Source: Porphyromonas uenonis 60-3
Lineage (GTDB): Bacteria > Bacteroidota > Bacteroidia > Bacteroidales > Porphyromonadaceae
DNA length: 64,000 nucleotides
Direction of reading: 5' to 3'
Assembly: GCF_000174775.1 (NCBI RefSeq)
Contig: NZ_ACLR01000182.1
Location: 88,718-152,717, forward strand
Of this stretch, positions 26,007 to 34,145 are shown piece by piece. The notes beneath the pieces are model-generated. The model made no database searches. It was not told where the DNA came from and saw only the letters and a program-made list of their open reading frames with translations. Within the stretch, counting starts at the first letter, position 1. Every line of letters starts with the position of its first letter. The position numbers were made by a program, and so were the translations under genes.

Positions 26007-26738
26007 TCAATGATTATTTCTTAGTACTCTTGTCGTCTTCATAGTGGCGTCGTACTCTTTCCATACCCCCGAACGTTCTCCATCGGCATACTGTCCCTCT
26101 ACAACCAAAATCGGATTTCCGTTGCGCAAAACTTCTTCTTTGTACGCCCCATGTAGCACGCCCATGCGATAAGTTCGTGTGACTTTGCTTTCAACGCCAT
26201 CTCCCTGTTTCGTGAGTTTCCACTCGACCCCGTCTTTCTTCCCATTCACCCAACGGGTCTCAAGTATTTGAGCACCGTTTTGGCTGTCATACCGCTTCTC
26301 AAAGCCGTTTTCCACACTTTCCTGGTATTCTTTCTCCAAATCCAAACGACCGTCTTTGAAATAGGTTTTTACACAGCCATCGATTTTACCCTTCTTCATA
26401 GGGGTAATCTTGCTGACAGTTTTGCCGTCTTGGTAGTACTCCGTGAATACCCCATTTCTTTTCCCCTGGTCATACGCCCCCGTTTCTCTCAGTACACCAT
26501 CCCGATAGCGGTGGTACTTGCCATCCATCAGTCCGTTAGAAAAGGAAATAGTCTCTTCGTCAAGCCCCCGCTTGATACGCCACTCTCCCTGCAAGGGTTT
26601 TCGGCTGTCCTTTTCGAAATAAACTGTCGTATTGTTTTCGCCCGATAGGGGTAAGAGTTCATCGCTTAGAATCACCTTTTGAGCCGATACCGAAAGGCTC
26701 AGCAACAGCGAGAAGAAAAAGAGAATATATCGATTCAT
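26007..26738 (-). CDS. Secreted MORN-repeat (YwqK-type) protein
   Basis: 243 residues with a signal peptide (ILFFFSLLLSLSVSAQ). The rest is a series of about 20-25-residue beta-hairpin repeats of the MORN type: LMDGKYHRYRDGVLRETGAY, GKRNGVFTEYYQDGKTVSKI, GKIDGCVKTYFKDGRLDLEK, NGFEKRYDSQNGAQILETRW, GKKDGVEWKL, LHGAYKEEV, ADGERSGVWKEYD. Databases often label such proteins YwqK-family antitoxins; no toxin is evident here and the label should not be read as a function. First gene of the MORN-LemA-DUF3137-DUF1266 run. Confidence 0.8.
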   Translation of the reverse strand: MNRYILFFFSLLLSLSVSAQKVILSDELLPLSGENNTTVYFEKDSRKPLQGEWRIKRGLDEETISFSNGLMDGKYHRYRDGVLRETGAYDQGKRNGVFTEYYQDGKTVSKITPMKKGKIDGCVKTYFKDGRLDLEKEYQESVENGFEKRYDSQNGAQILETRWVNGKKDGVEWKLTKQGDGVESKVTRTYRMGVLHGAYKEEVLRNGNPILVVEGQYADGERSGVWKEYDATMKTTRVLRNNH

Positions 26739-26753
26739 ATTATAATAGAATGC

Positions 26754-26769
26754 CCAATTATTTAATTGG
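26754..26769. promoter_or_regulatory. AT-rich inverted repeat upstream of the MORN operon
   Basis: CCAATTA and TAATTGG separated by TT, 16 bp before the MORN gene start region. Could be an operator or part of a promoter; no TAnnTTTG element was identified nearby. The remaining 220 bp up to 26989 holds nothing recognisable. Confidence 0.3.
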
Positions 26770-26989
26770 TTACTTTTGCTTCATTGCCTGTTTAATAAAC
26801 GTGAAACTATGTGCTTCGCTTCCTTTGTCCTTTGTTGCTTTAAGTTTCTCTGCTCTCGAGCATATAAGAAAATATCCTGCCTCTTTTATCAAGAGGCAAG
26901 AGCATACACAGATGCTCAATGGCAAAGATAGAGTTTTTTGCGATACTCTGACCAAAACAATGGATAAAAACAAAGGAAGACCTACATCA

Positions 26990-27292
26990 TTACCGATGAA
27001 GGTTTCTGTTGACATAGTTCTCACTCAGTATTCTGTTTATGTCTGAGAGCCGATAGAGGATTTTCCCTGCGATTTGGGTGTAAGGGATAATGCCCTTATC
27101 CCGATAGTCTTGCAGGGTGCGAGGGGAAAGGAATAGTCTCTCGCAGACCTCCCTTCCTGTGAGGTAGATTTCACCTTCAAAAAGAGGACGATGAGTTTGA
27201 GCGATATTTCTCACTCGATTCGTCAAACCTTTAATGCCAGAGATGAGTTGTTTCATCTCTGGTGTTTCTTTATTGATAGTTTCGTACTCCAT
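26990..27292 (-). CDS. Helix-turn-helix (excisionase/MerR-like) protein of mobile elements
   Basis: 100 residues. The C-terminal half is a winged-helix of the excisionase type: GEIYLTGREVCERLFLSPRTLQDYRDKGIIPYTQIAGKILYRLSDI (residues about 43-88). Small proteins of this kind come in tandem pairs near the ends of Bacteroidota conjugative and mobilisable elements and control excision and transfer; a second one is cut off directly upstream (27298-27360). Together with the integrase fragment at 23.0 kb they suggest a decayed integrative element. Confidence 0.75.
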   Translation of the reverse strand: MEYETINKETPEMKQLISGIKGLTNRVRNIAQTHRPLFEGEIYLTGREVCERLFLSPRTLQDYRDKGIIPYTQIAGKILYRLSDINRILSENYVNRNLHR

Positions 27293-27297
27293 AGTCG

Positions 27298-27360
27298 TTA
27301 ACCTTTACGAGTGTTAGAGTTAGCGAGGAGAGCTTCCACATCCTCTCGCTTGTAATAATT
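27298..27360 (-). pseudogene. Truncated excisionase-like gene, last 20 codons
   Basis: The reverse strand reads NYYKREDVEALLANSNTRKG then stop. YKREDVEALL is the usual C-terminal stretch of Bacteroidota helix-turn-helix excisionase proteins. The upstream part is gone: the frame is cut exactly where the transposon end TTGCTGTCCGAT begins at 27359. The stop lies 5 bp before the start of the intact 100-residue homologue, as in a tandem pair. Confidence 0.75.
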
Positions 27361-27504
27361 GCTGTCCGATAAAAGTTTTTCAGCGGAAGAAGAGTCTTTT
27401 ATTTCATCGGACAGCCGATTTACTCATTGAAGGACATTGTTTGTAAAACGGTACTCTTGAAAAATCAGTAATATTTGGAGTTCAAGAAGGCGTTTTGCTC
27501 AGGG
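27359..27504 (+). mobile_element. Solo end of the TTGCTGTCCG transposon/MITE family
   Basis: About 146 bp nearly identical to 48211-48353: TTGCTGTCCGATAAAAGTTT, an inner inverted ATCGGACAGC at about 27407-27416 that can pair with the terminus, then ATTTACTCATTGAAGGAC and AGTAATATTTGGAGTTCAAG up to GTTTTGCTC. The second terminal repeat is missing; the element ends where the CTGACGCATT MITE begins. It truncated a helix-turn-helix gene at its left edge. Confidence 0.8.
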
Positions 27505-27841
27505 CTGACGCATTATATTTTGCTCTTTTTTGATGACCTTCGAGGACTATAGGGCTAAATCCTCGCTACAAAGCGGTGTAGAGTCACTCTGTCGCTACTC
27601 TTACATCTCCGCTGATTTCAATTTCTACCGAAGAAATCGCAAATCTCCATGGAGCAAACGAAAATTCCTCACGGAACCGGGAAATAAAAGTTCGGAAGAA
27701 TGAAATGAAACTTCGGAAGAAAGATTTCGAAGTTCCGAAGAATTTTTCCGTTCCTCACTGGATATTCAAAAAGCTCTACCGAGGAATCGTGCGATTTCCT
27801 TGATAGTGCCGTGGAGGACCTCACTTCGAAGAGTGCGCCAA
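27505..27841 (+). repeat. MITE-like element with 21-bp minisatellite (copy 3)
   Basis: Starts CTGACGCATTATA and ends TGCGCCA, giving imperfect inverted ends. The head (GGCTAAATCCTCGCTACAAA), the 21-bp triplet core (about 27690-27750) and the tail (TTTCCTTGATAGTGCCGT) match copy 1 closely. Both strands are open in one frame across the core only because the unit is 21 bp; I do not regard those frames as genes. Confidence 0.85.
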
Positions 27842-27869
27842 CCCAGAGTGCAGACGTACTAGTAGATAC

Positions 27870-27966
27870 GAGTTCCAAAAATAGTTCCCCTAGAACCTTT
27901 CGGTTCCAAGGGAGGAACTTTTCAGTTCCAGCGGAGGAACGTTTCAGTTCCAGCGGAGGAACCGTT
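27870..27966 (+). repeat. Array of GTTCC...GGAAC palindromes with 22-bp period
   Basis: CAGTTCCAGCGGAGGAAC occurs at 27923 and 27945 and a close variant (CGGTTCCAAGGGAGGAAC) at 27901, each 22 bp apart. Shorter degenerate units precede them from 27870. Each unit is an inverted GTTCC/GGAAC pair. The array lies 30 bp beyond the stop of the DUF695 gene and directly after MITE copy 3. Confidence 0.75.
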
Positions 27967-27998
27967 TATCGGATGACGATGATGGGTGGTTTGTTAGA

Positions 27999-28424
27999 CT
28001 ACGGCTGTAGCTTGTCTAGTAGCTCCTGGTAGTAGCTCCAGTCGGGGTCTTGGACTACCTCAAATTGTAGTGGCAAGAGGGGCAGCTCCGCCAGCACCTC
28101 CTCGAGACGATCGAAGAAGGGGTCGTACGTACGGCTTACATAGAGCCACACTTTGCGTACTGGCTCTAGGATAGAGGCTGCGAGGATCGCCATCTTGTCC
28201 CGCTCCATAGCTGTCTGGAGCAGTTCGTCCACCGCCTCTATCTGCGCACTGTCCGTATCCGAGGGCTCTATGCCTTCGCCGTCAAAGGGATAAGCGATCT
28301 CGATCACAAAGCGGTACTTGCCCGTAGTGCGAAACTCCTCCAGCTCATCACGCACATGCAGATGAGCCGTTTGGCCAGCTTCGCTCTCGGCCAAGCCGTT
28401 GAACCAATTGTCCGTCAGTCGCAT
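27999..28424 (-). CDS. DUF695 family protein
   Basis: 141 residues. MRLTDNWFNGLAESEAGQTAHLHVRDELEEF at the start, KYRFVIEIAYPFDGEGIEPSD near 40-58, a middle VWLYVSRTYDPFFDRLEEVLAEL stretch and the C-terminal VVQDPDWSYYQELLDKL match the DUF695 pattern (small alpha/beta proteins ending in a D-P-x-W-x-x-Y motif). Function unknown. It starts 6 bp after a cytidylate-kinase-like gene and may be coupled to it. Confidence 0.75.
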   Translation of the reverse strand: MRLTDNWFNGLAESEAGQTAHLHVRDELEEFRTTGKYRFVIEIAYPFDGEGIEPSDTDSAQIEAVDELLQTAMERDKMAILAASILEPVRKVWLYVSRTYDPFFDRLEEVLAELPLLPLQFEVVQDPDWSYYQELLDKLQP

Positions 28425-28430
28425 AGTGGG

Positions 28431-29069
28431 TTACTTTTTGCCAATGGTTACACCACCGCAGGGAAGCTGGTAAGCGTGCGCGATGATGTCGGTACAACAG
28501 GGCGCACCAAAGGCTCCCGTATTGAGGCAGAGGTGGTAGTTGGTCGACTCGCCCCACTCCCTATTGGTCAGCTGCTTATAGTTCTTGCGGCGGGCTCGGT
28601 CGGACTGCTCAATGCGCTTGCGCGCTTCGTCTTCAGTCGCCTCATCACCTCGCTGTAGGAGGGTCTTGACACGCGCCTCGACATTGGCATAGAGGAATAC
28701 GTTGAGCACGTCGTCTCGGTCTCGTAGGATGTAGTCGGCACTGCGCCCGATGATGACGCAAGGGTGCTCCTCGGCTATCTTGAGGATGAAGTCGTTGAGA
28801 TAGCGGGTCACCGAGGGTGTCTCGACGAGCCCCGTCATGGGTACGGAGAAGAGTGCTCCGTGCGACATCGGCATGAAGTCCAGTCCCGACGTCGAGGCGT
28901 ACTCGCTCTGCTCCTCGACATAGTCGGCTGCGTAGCCACTCTCCTCGGCGATCATGCGGATGAGCTCCTTGTCGTAATAGGTCAAGCCGAGCTGCTCCGA
29001 GAGCTGACGCCCTATGGTGCGAGCGCCACAGCCATACTGTCTACTGATCGTAATGATGCGATAAGCCAT
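28431..29069 (-). CDS. Cytidylate-kinase-like family protein
   Basis: 212 residues. An unusual P-loop (ITISRQYGCGARTIGRQLSEQLGLTYYDKELI, residues 5-38), CVIIGRSADYILRD near residue 110, VNVEARVKTLLQR-like (YANVEARVKTLLQRG) lid region and DRARRKNYKQLTNREWGE near 165-180 are the features of the cytidylate kinase-like proteins (not the essential Cmk itself). A nucleotide or nucleoside phosphate kinase role is inferred. Lies between cdd and the DUF695 gene. Confidence 0.8.
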   Translation of the reverse strand: MAYRIITISRQYGCGARTIGRQLSEQLGLTYYDKELIRMIAEESGYAADYVEEQSEYASTSGLDFMPMSHGALFSVPMTGLVETPSVTRYLNDFILKIAEEHPCVIIGRSADYILRDRDDVLNVFLYANVEARVKTLLQRGDEATEDEARKRIEQSDRARRKNYKQLTNREWGESTNYHLCLNTGAFGAPCCTDIIAHAYQLPCGGVTIGKK

Positions 29070-29115
29070 ATACTAATGGGAAATAGGTCTCTACAAATGG
29101 TGGGTGAGCCCAGCG

Positions 29116-29595
29116 CTACGAAGGAATATCTGAACCGTCAAAGGCAAAGGGCAGGAGGAGTCGACAGTCGCTGATAACGATAGCTTCGTCAGACCCGCAG
29201 AGGATGACTTCAAAGGGTTTGCCCTGTCGCTTTGCCGTCTCCATCATCACCTGTCGGCATACGCCACAAGGGGAGATTGCCTCAACACGCTTGCCCTCCG
29301 TCTCGGCGACGATCATGAGCCGCTCCACGACAGCTCCTGGGTGGTGCGCCCCAATGGCGTAGAGGGCCGTTCGCTCGGCACAGAGTGTGGGCGAGAAGGA
29401 GGCGTTCTCCTGATTGCACCCCAGCACGATCTCGCCGTCCTCTAGCAGTGCCGCAGCTCCTACGTGAAAGTGACTATACGGGGCATACGACCGGCGGGTA
29501 GCCTCTACGGCAGCCTCCTCGAGACGTCCGTAAACCTCAGGCCACTCCGAGCGGGGTAGCCGCGTGTAGGGGATTAGTAACTCCTTATCGCTCAT
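29116..29595 (-). CDS. cdd: Cytidine deaminase
   Basis: 159 residues. Zinc motif 1 is ENASFSPTLCAERTALYA with CAE near residues 70-72; zinc motif 2 is SPCGVCRQVMME near residues 108-118; the substrate loop YAPYSHFHVGAAAL is near residue 40. It deaminates cytidine and deoxycytidine for pyrimidine salvage. Forty-six bases upstream of the cytidylate-kinase-like gene on the same strand, so the pair may handle related nucleotides. Confidence 0.95.
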   Translation of the reverse strand: MSDKELLIPYTRLPRSEWPEVYGRLEEAAVEATRRSYAPYSHFHVGAAALLEDGEIVLGCNQENASFSPTLCAERTALYAIGAHHPGAVVERLMIVAETEGKRVEAISPCGVCRQVMMETAKRQGKPFEVILCGSDEAIVISDCRLLLPFAFDGSDIPS

Positions 29596-29626
29596 AATAC
29601 TATCTACTTAGATGTCTGAATAAACT

Positions 29627-29668
29627 AGAGGACAAGCTCAACTAGATGACTAGCCGAACTTGTCCTCT
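29627..29668. terminator. Hairpin terminator between fabD and cdd
   Basis: AGAGGACAAG (29627-29636) pairs with CTTGTCCTCT (29659-29668) around a 22-base loop, 22 bp after the fabD stop on the reverse strand. Confidence 0.7.
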
Positions 29669-29690
29669 CCTTAGTTCTTGCAAAGATTCA

Positions 29691-30582
29691 TTAGATCGTT
29701 GCCAAGCTCTCACAGGTCACACCGCTGGCGATACGACCGATAAGACCTGCTAAGACTTTGCCTGGTCCTAGCTCTACGAAGTGTGTAGCGCCATCGGCGA
29801 CCATCGCCTCGACACTCTTCGTCCAGCGTACGGGAGCCGTGAGCTGAGCGATCAGATTGGCTTTGATCTCCTCCACATCGGTGTGAGGACGAGCATCTAC
29901 ATTCTGATAGATCGGGCAGATAGGTGTGGCAAAGGTCGTCGCCTCAATAGCACGCTGCAGACGCTCCTTGGCGGGCTGCATGAGCGGTGAGTGAAAGGCT
30001 CCGCCCACCTTGAGTGGTAGCGCACGCTTAGCCCCCGCAGCCTTGAGCTGCTCGCAAGCCTCAGCGATACCCTCCATAGTGCCAGAGATGACTACCTGAC
30101 CCGAGCAGTTATAATTCGCAGGAACCACCACCTGATCAGAGATGCCACGGCAGATCTCCTCAATCTTTTCGTCAGGCAGTCCGATGATCGCAGCCATCGT
30201 CGAGGGGTGTGCCTCGCAAGCTGCCTGCATAGCCAGCGCACGCTCCGAGACAAGTCGCAGTGCATCGGCAAAAGGCAAGGCGCGACTCGCAACCAGTGCC
30301 GAAAACTCGCCCAGCGAGTGACCCGCAACCATATCTGGTGCAAAGGCGTCTCCGAGCGCCACCGTCATAGCCACAGAGTGGAGGAAGACAGCGGGCTGCG
30401 TTACCTTCGTCTGCTTGAGGTCTTCTTCAGTACCCTCAAACATGGTCTTGGTTAGGTCAAAGCCTAGCACTTCGTTTGCCTCGGCAAAGAGCTTGCGTAC
30501 GGCTTCGCTCTTCGTATAGATCTCTTGACCCATACCCGACGAACTGAGCGCCTTGACCTGGGAATACAAAAGCTTTTTTCAT
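29691..30582 (-). CDS. fabD: Malonyl-CoA:ACP transacylase with a one-base frameshift near the start
   Basis: The true start is the ATG at 30582: MKKAFVFPGQGAQFVG carries the conserved GQGAQ oxyanion loop. Then the frame shifts: after one base is removed from the CCC/GGG run at 30535-30537 it reads on as GMGQEIYTKSEAVRKLF and stays open to 29691. The rest is typical FabD: VAGHSLGEFSALVASRA with the catalytic Ser near residue 90, GAFHSPLMQPA with the catalytic His near residue 200, and VELGPGKVLAGLIGRI at the end. FabD is normally essential, so a sequencing or assembly error is more likely than a real mutation; a TTG start in the downstream frame would lose the GQGAQ motif. It loads malonyl groups on ACP. 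Confidence 0.9.
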
Positions 30583-30600
30583 ATGTTCTTATCGATTAGA

Positions 30601-32055
30601 TTAGTCCAAAGCACGGACGAGCATGCGATAGCTGCGCTCCACAGAGGGGCTGCTCACACGCTCATCGGGTGAGTGTGGGTGCTGGATCTCAGGACCGAAG
30701 GAGATCATATCCATATCGGGCATGACACCCTGTATGATCCCGCACTCGAGACCTGCGTGCATTACCTTGACAGCGGGCTCCTTGCCGTAGATCTCCTTGG
30801 CGGCTTGACACATTACTTGCATAATGTGAGACTCGGCATTGGGCTGCCAACCTGTATAGGACGCGTCAAACTCAACGCGAGCGTCCATCAGTAGGAAGCA
30901 ACTCTCGATGCTAGAGGCGACCCACATCTTGCGTGAGTCACTCGAGGAGCGAACGAGGAAGCGGACGGAGATATGTCCTTCGCCAGCCTGTACCTGAGCT
31001 AGATTTGACGAAGCCTCTACTGTGTCGGGGAACTCAGAGAGCATTGAGATGACACCATTCTGACAAGCATTCAGCGCATGGATCAGCGCGTCCTGTATTT
31101 CGTCGGGCAGGATCGTCTTAGGACGGTCACAGCGCTCTAGAGAGACGGTGATGTGATTCTCGATTCCTGCGAACTCCTTGTTGAATAGTTCCTCGTAGTC
31201 GGATACTAGCTCCCAAAGCGCCTCAGTGTCGTCCTCCTTGATAGAGAGCAGAGCGACTGCCTCACGAGGTATCGCATTGCGCATGTTACCGCCATCGATC
31301 TCAGCGACTAGAGCACCACACTGCGAGACAGCCTCCTTGAGGAGACGCGCCATGAGCTTGTTGGCATTGGCACGACCGAGGTGTATGTCCACACCGCTGT
31401 GTCCGCCCTTGAGTCCCTTGATCGTAAGGCGCACGCCTATCTCGTCTGCGTCAGGCTCGTGGTTGTCTTGGTACTCTAGAGAGACGTTGACATCGACACC
31501 ACCAGCACAACCGACGAAGAGGTCGCCCTCCACCTCGGAGTCTATATTAAGGAGTATGTCGCCCTTGCTAAAGCCTGGCTTAAGTCCGTTGGCACCGTCC
31601 ATACCGACCTCCTCATCAATGGTAAAGAGCGCCTCGAGGGGACCATGCTTGAGCGTATCATCAGCGAGGATCGCTAGAGAGAAGGCAACGCCCATCCCGT
31701 TGTCCGCACCGAGTGTCGTGCCATCGGCCGTGATCCAGTCGCCCTCTTGCATCGTTTGGATAGGGTCGGTCTCGAAGTTGTGCACCTTGTCAGAGTTCTT
31801 CTGCGGCACCATGTCTAGGTGTCCCTGCAGGGTAGCTACGGGACGATCCACTAGTCCTGGTGTGGCTGGCTTACGGATCAATACGTTGCCCACCTCATCT
31901 ACATGGGTCTCTAGTCCTAGTCGCTTGCCCTCGGCAACGACATACTCCCGCACAGCCTGACAGTGTCCTGTGGGGCGGGGTATCTGTGTGAGATCATAGA
32001 AATAGCCCCATAGTGTGGAGGGGGCGAGCTTTTGGTAGTCAGCTTTGTTCATCAT
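30601..32055 (-). CDS. pepD: Aminoacyl-histidine dipeptidase (M20 family)
   Basis: 484 residues, the PepD length. Metal and catalytic motifs: LQGHLDMVPQ (residue about 78), TLGADNGMGVAFSLAIL with the second metal Asp near residue 118, LFTIDEEVGMDGA with the Glu pair near residue 149, IDSEVEGDLFVGCAGG, and HAGLECGIIQG plus FGPEIQHPHSPDERVS at the end. It hydrolyses Xaa-His and other small peptides in the cytoplasm, fitting a peptide-fermenting life style. Two ATGs at the start (MM) are possible. A -7 promoter element lies about 95 bp upstream. Confidence 0.93.
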   Translation of the reverse strand: MMNKADYQKLAPSTLWGYFYDLTQIPRPTGHCQAVREYVVAEGKRLGLETHVDEVGNVLIRKPATPGLVDRPVATLQGHLDMVPQKNSDKVHNFETDPIQTMQEGDWITADGTTLGADNGMGVAFSLAILADDTLKHGPLEALFTIDEEVGMDGANGLKPGFSKGDILLNIDSEVEGDLFVGCAGGVDVNVSLEYQDNHEPDADEIGVRLTIKGLKGGHSGVDIHLGRANANKLMARLLKEAVSQCGALVAEIDGGNMRNAIPREAVALLSIKEDDTEALWELVSDYEELFNKEFAGIENHITVSLERCDRPKTILPDEIQDALIHALNACQNGVISMLSEFPDTVEASSNLAQVQAGEGHISVRFLVRSSSDSRKMWVASSIESCFLLMDARVEFDASYTGWQPNAESHIMQVMCQAAKEIYGKEPAVKVMHAGLECGIIQGVMPDMDMISFGPEIQHPHSPDERVSSPSVERSYRMLVRALD

Positions 32056-32150
32056 AGCTTATTCTCTTTATTGTTTGATGCGTCTTCCAGTGGAGAGGCA
32101 CGTTTTGTTGTGTCGCAACGTGGTACACGGCACCTTTGTTACTCTGAGGA

Positions 32151-32158
32151 CAAAGGTA
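32151..32158 (-). promoter_or_regulatory. -7 element for pepD
   Basis: The reverse strand reads TACCTTTG, exact TAnnTTTG, about 96 bp before pepD. The -33 position carries CCTG, a poor match to TTTG. Confidence 0.5.
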
Positions 32159-32235
32159 ACAAAATAAGCGATACCGACAGGCTACGGACTGGTGCGCAAA
32201 CAGGGCGGAGCGGTCCCGCTGACCGTTGCTCATCT

Positions 32236-33192
32236 TTACGATTGCTTTTTGCCCGAGCGCTTCGTCGCTTGGTGTATCTGGTAAGCGTTGAGAAGGTTTT
32301 GCCAGATAGAGTAGGCTGCCATAGCGACGGAGGAGAGCGGGTTGAGGTAGCTCTGCGCCAGCCAGATGGCGATGGTCGAGTTCTTTTGTCCCAAGCTCTG
32401 CCCGAGCGTGATGCTCTCGCCGAGTATTCGCTTGCTGAGCCACTTGCCGAGGACAAACTGAACGATGCAGGCTATTAGCCCCATCACACCGAGGAGTATC
32501 ATCGTCGGAATCATCTCTCGTGGCTCCTCAGCGATGAAGTATACCGTATTGGCCATGATGAGCGAGAGGCTAAGGAGCCAGACCCAGAAGCTGGCCGATG
32601 GGATCTTCGAGAGCACACGATAGGCGGGTTTAGCCCCATAGCGGACGGCCCAGGCGAGGAGCAGGGGCAGCGTGATGACTGGTAGCACACGGTAGAAGAT
32701 TTGCACAAAAGTGGCTCCGTAGTCCATCGCACCACTGCCGAAGAAGCCCAGCAGGAGCGGCGCCAAGGCGATGACTCCCACACTGGTCAGCAGGACATAG
32801 GTGGTGCCGAGGGCGACATTGCCCCCGAGGAAGCCGATGACCACGGGCGATGCGGAGGCTGCAGGACAGAAGAAGCAGATCATCAGTCCCTCAGCGAGGA
32901 GCGTGCTCTCGGAGATGCCCGAGTAGCGCACCAGCAGGTAGCCCCCCACTGCTAGCATGATCTGTATGAACTGCAAGAGAAAGTGTACGGGGCGTATGCG
33001 CAGATCTCTAGGCGTAAGCTTGAGAAAGCTAAAGAAAAGCATCAGCATCAGCATGTAGGGTATGGCGGGGCTCAGCGTGGAGAGCGGGCGATAGCCTACG
33101 ATGCCGATCAGTATGGAGAGGGGGAGACCGTAATCTTTCAGTCGGCGCATGAAGCGCCCTCGTAGGTCTGCTATATTATAGTGTCTAGTCAT
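32236..33192 (-). CDS. Bile acid:sodium symporter (BASS/SBF) family transporter
   Basis: The ATG at 33192 overlaps the queG stop by 4 bp (ATGA), which decides this start; it gives 318 residues. About nine to ten hydrophobic helices are seen, with the family segments MICFFCPAASASPVVIGFLGGNVALG near residue 120 and SITLGQSLGQKNSTIAIWLAQSYLNPLSSVA near residues 265-295. The substrate may be an organic anion, but the family is broad (bile acids, pantothenate, pyruvate). It ends the operon of three lipoproteins, radical SAM enzyme and queG; whether it exports or imports something linked to them is open. Confidence 0.8.
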   Translation of the reverse strand: MTRHYNIADLRGRFMRRLKDYGLPLSILIGIVGYRPLSTLSPAIPYMLMLMLFFSFLKLTPRDLRIRPVHFLLQFIQIMLAVGGYLLVRYSGISESTLLAEGLMICFFCPAASASPVVIGFLGGNVALGTTYVLLTSVGVIALAPLLLGFFGSGAMDYGATFVQIFYRVLPVITLPLLLAWAVRYGAKPAYRVLSKIPSASFWVWLLSLSLIMANTVYFIAEEPREMIPTMILLGVMGLIACIVQFVLGKWLSKRILGESITLGQSLGQKNSTIAIWLAQSYLNPLSSVAMAAYSIWQNLLNAYQIHQATKRSGKKQS

Positions 33193-34145
33193 AGGGTAGT
33201 CGTGTGATTGGTTAAGACCGCCTCGGCATTGCGGAGGAAGTCTTCGTAGGCGCATCGTCGCATTGAGGAGCCTATCGTTAGTGTTTCGTAGAGTTCAGGG
33301 GTAAAGTTTGCCAGTTGCTCATAGGTCAGCTGGGCAATGGCGGGGCGGATCATAAAGTCTGGTTCGTCGTGCGGTGTACAGTGTGCATTGTGCGGACAAA
33401 CAGTCTGACAAACGTCACAGCCGAAGAGTCTATTGCCTAGCCGCTCAGCGACGCCCTCCGTCCAAGCGCCCCGATGCTCGATCGTCAGGTAGCTCAGACA
33501 ACGATCAGCTCGGAAGGTGCCGTCAGCCTGCAAAGCGCCTCCAGGACAATGGTCGATACATCTCCGACAGCGACCACAGTAGTTCCTATCTATCACCGTA
33601 CCGTACTCCAGCGGTAGAGAGACGACCAGGAAGCCATAGATAAAGAATGTGCCCAGCTTAGGTATGATCATCATCTTCGAGCGACCCTGATAGGCAAGCC
33701 CGCTCTGCATGATCCAGTAGCGCTCCAGTAGCGGAGCCGTGTCGCAGCAGACACGCCCCGTGGCGCTCTGATCCACCTCTGACTGAATGAATGAAAGGAG
33801 ACGCTCCAGCTTCTTGCGTACCACCTTGTGGTAGTCGCGTCCGTAGGCGTAGTAAGCTACTTGGGGAGCCTCTAGCGGTTGCTTGACTGGTGGGTAATAG
33901 CTCTGCGCCACGACAATGATTGACTGAGCATCGGGCAGCAACTTGCGAGGATCTGAGCGAACATCATCATAGCGCTGCAGGTAGTCTAGTCCAGCGTAAG
34001 CATCTCCTGTGATGGTCTGCTGATAAGCTTGCCAGACATCTGGCGGAACGGCTCCCGCAGCTGCTAAGCCTACAGCGCTCAAATGTAGCTCATCGTGTGC
34101 ATAGCGAACGATAAGCTCCGTCGGTGATAGCGATCGTTGGGTCAT
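33189..34145 (-). CDS. queG: Epoxyqueuosine reductase
   Basis: 318 residues. N-terminal QueG domain (AQSYYPPVKQPLEAPQVAYYAYGRDYHKVVRKKL region), GRVCCDTAPLLERYWIMQSGLAYQGRSKMMIIPKLGTFFIYG near 130-170 and two 4Fe-4S ferredoxin motifs: CGRCRRCIDHCPGGAL and CDVCQTVCPHN. It reduces epoxyqueuosine to queuosine in tRNA using cobalamin and Fe-S clusters. QueA, the enzyme before it, is also encoded in this window. Its ATG overlaps the radical SAM gene by 4 bp and its stop overlaps the BASS gene, so all three are translationally coupled. A corrin biosynthesis operon starts on the other strand 3 kb away. Confidence 0.95.
   Translation of the reverse strand: MTQRSLSPTELIVRYAHDELHLSAVGLAAAGAVPPDVWQAYQQTITGDAYAGLDYLQRYDDVRSDPRKLLPDAQSIIVVAQSYYPPVKQPLEAPQVAYYAYGRDYHKVVRKKLERLLSFIQSEVDQSATGRVCCDTAPLLERYWIMQSGLAYQGRSKMMIIPKLGTFFIYGFLVVSLPLEYGTVIDRNYCGRCRRCIDHCPGGALQADGTFRADRCLSYLTIEHRGAWTEGVAERLGNRLFGCDVCQTVCPHNAHCTPHDEPDFMIRPAIAQLTYEQLANFTPELYETLTIGSSMRRCAYEDFLRNAEAVLTNHTTTL

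Noticed and set aside
26007..26738. Toxin-antitoxin system (YwqK label)
   Set aside because: The protein is a secreted MORN-repeat protein; no toxin gene is adjacent, so the antitoxin label is not supported.
32039..32478. Open frames on both strands between pepD and the BASS gene
   Set aside because: They overlap the promoter of pepD and the 3' end of the transporter gene and show no protein-like composition.
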